Assembly: GCF_023343835.1 (NCBI RefSeq) | Contig: NC_064435.1 | Span: 62,382,134 to 62,446,133 of the forward strand | From: Lagopus muta | Lineage: Eukaryota > Chordata > Aves > Galliformes > Phasianidae | DNA length: 64,000 nt | Reading direction: 5' to 3' | In this document: piece after piece, positions 60,781 to 64,000 of the stretch | Layout of the letters: each line of letters begins with the position of its first letter | Numbering within the stretch: position 1 is the first letter of the stretch | Notes under the pieces: model-generated | What the model was told of the DNA's origin: nothing | Database searches by the model: none | What the model saw: the letters and a program-made list of their open reading frames with translations, nothing else | Program-made: the position numbers and the translations under genes

Positions 60781-63700
60781 TGTATCTCTTTTCTCCCTAT
60801 TTTACATAACTATTGAAATACCAAGTCTTGGGTTCAACCAAATTTTGCAGGGAAAAACGGTGAAAAAAAGCTGTTAAAGAAAGAAACACCAAGAATCCCA
60901 TCATGCAACAGCTTAGAAATGAGGAAAAGTTGACAATAAATAAATGATGAATAATGAAAGTGAATCCAAAGATAGCAGCAGACTTAAAATGATTTTAATA
61001 TACTGGGAAAAAAATGCAAAATAACCAATTGCATAGATCTTAGTAATCAGTAGAAGTGTTTTAAGCTAGAATGTGGAAAATGTAGATGTTATTTTTATTG
61101 TCCCTTATTGTGTTTCCTTCAAAATTAGAAAATGTTATCTCCCTGATGGTACTGGGATAGAGGAGAAGGATGTACGCATGTTCTTCCTGGTCACTGTCCC
61201 AGGACAGTAATTAAAAACCAAGAGCAAAGCAAAGATTTTTCTGTCTATAATAGTTGGCCTCATTAACATATCAGCTACTCCTGCTTTGATTTAATGGAAT
61301 ATCAAACAGGTTGTACTCTCTCTTACGGTCATTAGGCTTGGAGTGCTGCTTGCTGTGCATCCCAGGCCTCCAGCTTCTCTGCTGTGCTGTCACAAGGAGT
61401 AGCCATAGGTGCCTTGTTTATTGTTCAACCAACCTTTTTGAATGTACATAAAAATCAGATTTGTCAGCGAACAAAGCTGATTTTTGGGCAGGTTCAAAAT
61501 AAATTTCTGTGGATATTAATACTGTTAAAAATTCTTAGATCAGATCTCCTCCATATGACATACTAATGGTTTCCAGTATTTTGAGCCAGCAAGTAAGGAA
61601 TTGAAATAAATGGTTATATATAATTATGGCATCTCTTGCAAGACTAGGGTATACAACTGGATGTTTTGGATCACTTTTACAGGGAATATTTGACCCACTT
61701 TAATGTTAAAATAAGAATTACTTCCCACAAGTAAAAGGACTGTAAAATGAATTAAATGGCGTACTTGACTGTGCTCAGGCCATCACATTTAGGTTTGACA
61801 TCGAGTTTGAAGCTATGTCGAAGATAAATGCCATCTGTTTGTTGCTGTAGAAATGCCTCTTCCTTTGGAGGCTCAACGCTCTCCATTGATGAATCATAGA
61901 GCTTGTAGGGAGCAGAGTTCACAACTCTACTTTATCTTGAACTCATGCATCCGTTGAATACACCAGAAAAGAAAATTGTAGAAGTGCTTGGGTGGTCTTT
62001 CCATTTTGCTTTTATGTGACTGCATTTTAGTAATTAGTAATTTTGGAGAATAAACAAGATGACAAGTGCTTAACATCAGAAGGTATAAAGAAGGAATTCA
62101 TCAGGGCTGGCAGCCTCCCACTGCCGTATCCCATTCACATTATCTCTGTCACACCATAATTGGAAGTTTAGGCAGTAGCTCTTTTATTTTTTACACAGCA
62201 TAAAGTTATACAAATAACAAGCATTAAATAAGAAACATTGCACCACACTGAGATTAACAAAAGTAATAATGCTGACCTTGCTAGCACTCAAGTCTTTTCA
62301 ACCGCGAATAATCTTCCACCCTGTCAAGGAGGAGCAAGTCACCTAATCCTCGAGCATGTTCATGATAGAAGAATTACCACTCCTTCCCAATTAATCATTC
62401 TCTGAGACAGTTTTCTTACACTTGAAAAGAGTACTCCTTAGCCTTTTGCCAGCCAGTGTTGCCCTTGTACAGAGAAGAGCCAGCTAGAGGTCTCCTGAAT
62501 TTGTTCCAGTGATAACCCTTGTGTTTCAGGTCTAGCATGGCCCGAAAGCCCCTTAAATGGCTTGCCGCAGCATATCTAAAGAGAAAGCATATCTAAACCT
62601 TTGTGAGGTTTTACACTGTTCAAAACTAACATCTCCTTGTAGTTTTTCTCAGTGTGCATTGGAGAGAGCTTGCCGTTTTACTATGGTATGAAGATTAATG
62701 ACCCCTAAGAGGAGCCCTGTGGATTTCATTTGTATTCTCGATGCTGTGTTTTCACACTTTCGGAGAGCAGAGCTGAACTTCTGAACCACTCCTTCAACCT
62801 TCTTAATTTGACAGTGATTTACCTCTCTCTCAATTTACACTGGAATATCATCAGCTGTGGCTATTTGTTCGTTACTCTGCTTATAAGGGGAAATCCTTGG
62901 TTCATTGCCACAGCACAAGGTCTCAGCACACCCGAATGTGTGAATGACTTTGTGAAATCGGCAACTTTTTTGAGCTCATGTTAATACCTGAGTATACCTA
63001 TAATAGCTGTCAGGTGCTTCACGTATTCTGTTTCCATTTCTCATTGAGGACCTAAGTCTCTAAATTCTTTCTCCCTGGAAGTATTCCATTTCCTGGACAA
63101 GAAACTATGTTCAAGAGATGAAGCTGTCATCACTGTTTATATTTATACTCATGTGAGTTTTGAATATTAGAAGAGATGGAATTCAAAGTTATGCCCAGTG
63201 AAAACCTTGTAAAGGCCAATGCAATTATACCTATAGCTAAGAATTTTTAGTGTACATCAAGAGTGTACATAGACATCATACCTAACTTCTGCCAAGCTGT
63301 ACTCATTCTTGCCTGAATATACTGACAGTGCTTCTGGAAACACTGGTTTCCAAACAAACAAGATGCAGCAACATCAGCAACTACAGCAAGCACTGAACTT
63401 TGCAGGATGGCATTTCATATTGGAGAACAAGTTAAAGCGGGGTCTGACTCCTCAGTGCGTGTTACCAACTTTACAGAAGGGATGTTTGAGGACGTTTCTA
63501 CTGTGAGGCTTCTCGATACACTTTTTGAGATCATGAAACACCAAAACACAGCTGTCAGCTGAAGGATGGTCTCAGTGCCAATAACTGTAACAGTAACAAT
63601 GCATGTTGGAAAATAGATCAATTTGATTACACATTGTCATTTACAATCACCACTTGAGATCAATATACCGTGATTAATTCTTTCAGCAAGACTGGAAAAG

Positions 63701-64000
63701 AAAGGCAATGTGTCTCAACAGAGCAGCAGAAACAGCTGAAGGCAACTGACATCTACTGCAAACCCAATGGAGAAGAACCAAAGTTCCAACAAACTCCAGG
63801 CCAGGCACAATTGCTCTTCTACTGTGGTACCACCAAAGGAAATGTCCAGGGGCAGCACAGGCTGCTGGGTTTCCCCTTCTTGGGGAAAATTGAGGAATCT
63901 TGCATGTAAGAAGCTTACTTGCATTATTTTTAAATGATTATATTTTAAAAGCACTATGTCTTTAGTAAACGCTGCTCCCTTTAGAATAACAAAATCAATG
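60781..64000. other. Gene-free end of the window
   Basis: No gene, exon or mobile element recognised. Two repeat-free blocks, 61790-62080 and 62100-62410, have enhancer-like texture (TAATTAGTAATTTTGG, CCATCTGTTTG, CCAATTAATCATTC). Confidence 0.5.
61790..62410. promoter_or_regulatory. Candidate conserved regulatory blocks
   Basis: Two adjoining repeat-free stretches with E-box (CATCTG), TAATTAGTAATT, GATGAATCATAG, CACACCATAATTGG and CCAATTAATCATT motifs. They are proposed from motif density and absence of repeats only. Confidence 0.22.

Noticed and set aside
1-64000. tRNA genes, CRISPR arrays, endogenous retrovirus coding sequence
   Set aside because: I looked by eye for tRNA box motifs, regularly spaced repeats and gag/pol/env-type motifs and found none. 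A tRNA or retrovirus profile search would be more sensitive.

Overview
The window is nuclear DNA from a bird, most likely chicken or another galliform. Three things point there: truncated CR1 LINEs with the typical CR1 3' end on both strands; a mariner family whose terminal repeats and derivatives look like the chicken mariner elements; and a head-to-head gene pair, NDUFS6 (minus) and MRPL36 (plus), that is also found together in mammals (human 5p15.33, next to IRX4). Most of the 64 kb is AT-rich, intron-like or intergenic sequence in which the long open frames are chance.

The only confidently coding part is 39.7-46.6 kb. NDUFS6, the zinc-binding accessory subunit of respiratory complex I, has four coding exons on the minus strand (45759-45902, 43539-43592, 40530-40652, 39743-39808). 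They join in phase 0 to give 128 codons. MRPL36, protein bL36m of the mitochondrial large ribosomal subunit, has one coding exon on the plus strand (46182-46487, 101 codons). The start codons are 279 bp apart inside a CpG island with an NRF-1-like site and a YY1/TISU element lying exactly over the NDUFS6 start codon. Both products act in mitochondria, one in NADH oxidation and one in translation, so a shared promoter makes sense.

Region by region: 1-39.6 kb is a gene-free flank with CR1 copies at 2.1, 10.6, 16.9, 24.2, 25.2 and 38.6 kb, mariner copies at 8.3 and 31.6 kb, an ancient decayed LINE across about 32.9-34.7 kb, a GGTA/GATA microsatellite at 7.5 kb, and an unidentified, stop-interrupted but protein-like stretch on the minus strand at 35.7-37.7 kb. 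NDUFS6 intron 1 carries a mariner split by a CR1. From 46.6 to 64 kb there is an inverted mariner foldback (47.1 kb), a perfect 30-bp palindrome (53.6 kb), two long T tracts, the longest CR1 of the window (57.06-58.68 kb, with reverse transcriptase remains), another mariner derivative (60.3 kb) and several repeat-free blocks rich in homeodomain-type motifs that could be conserved regulatory DNA.

I found no evidence for a new multi-gene system. The observations most worth a second look are the 30-bp perfect palindrome, the TISU-type start of NDUFS6, three mariner copies sharing one internal deletion, and the unidentified protein-like stretch at 35.7-37.7 kb.
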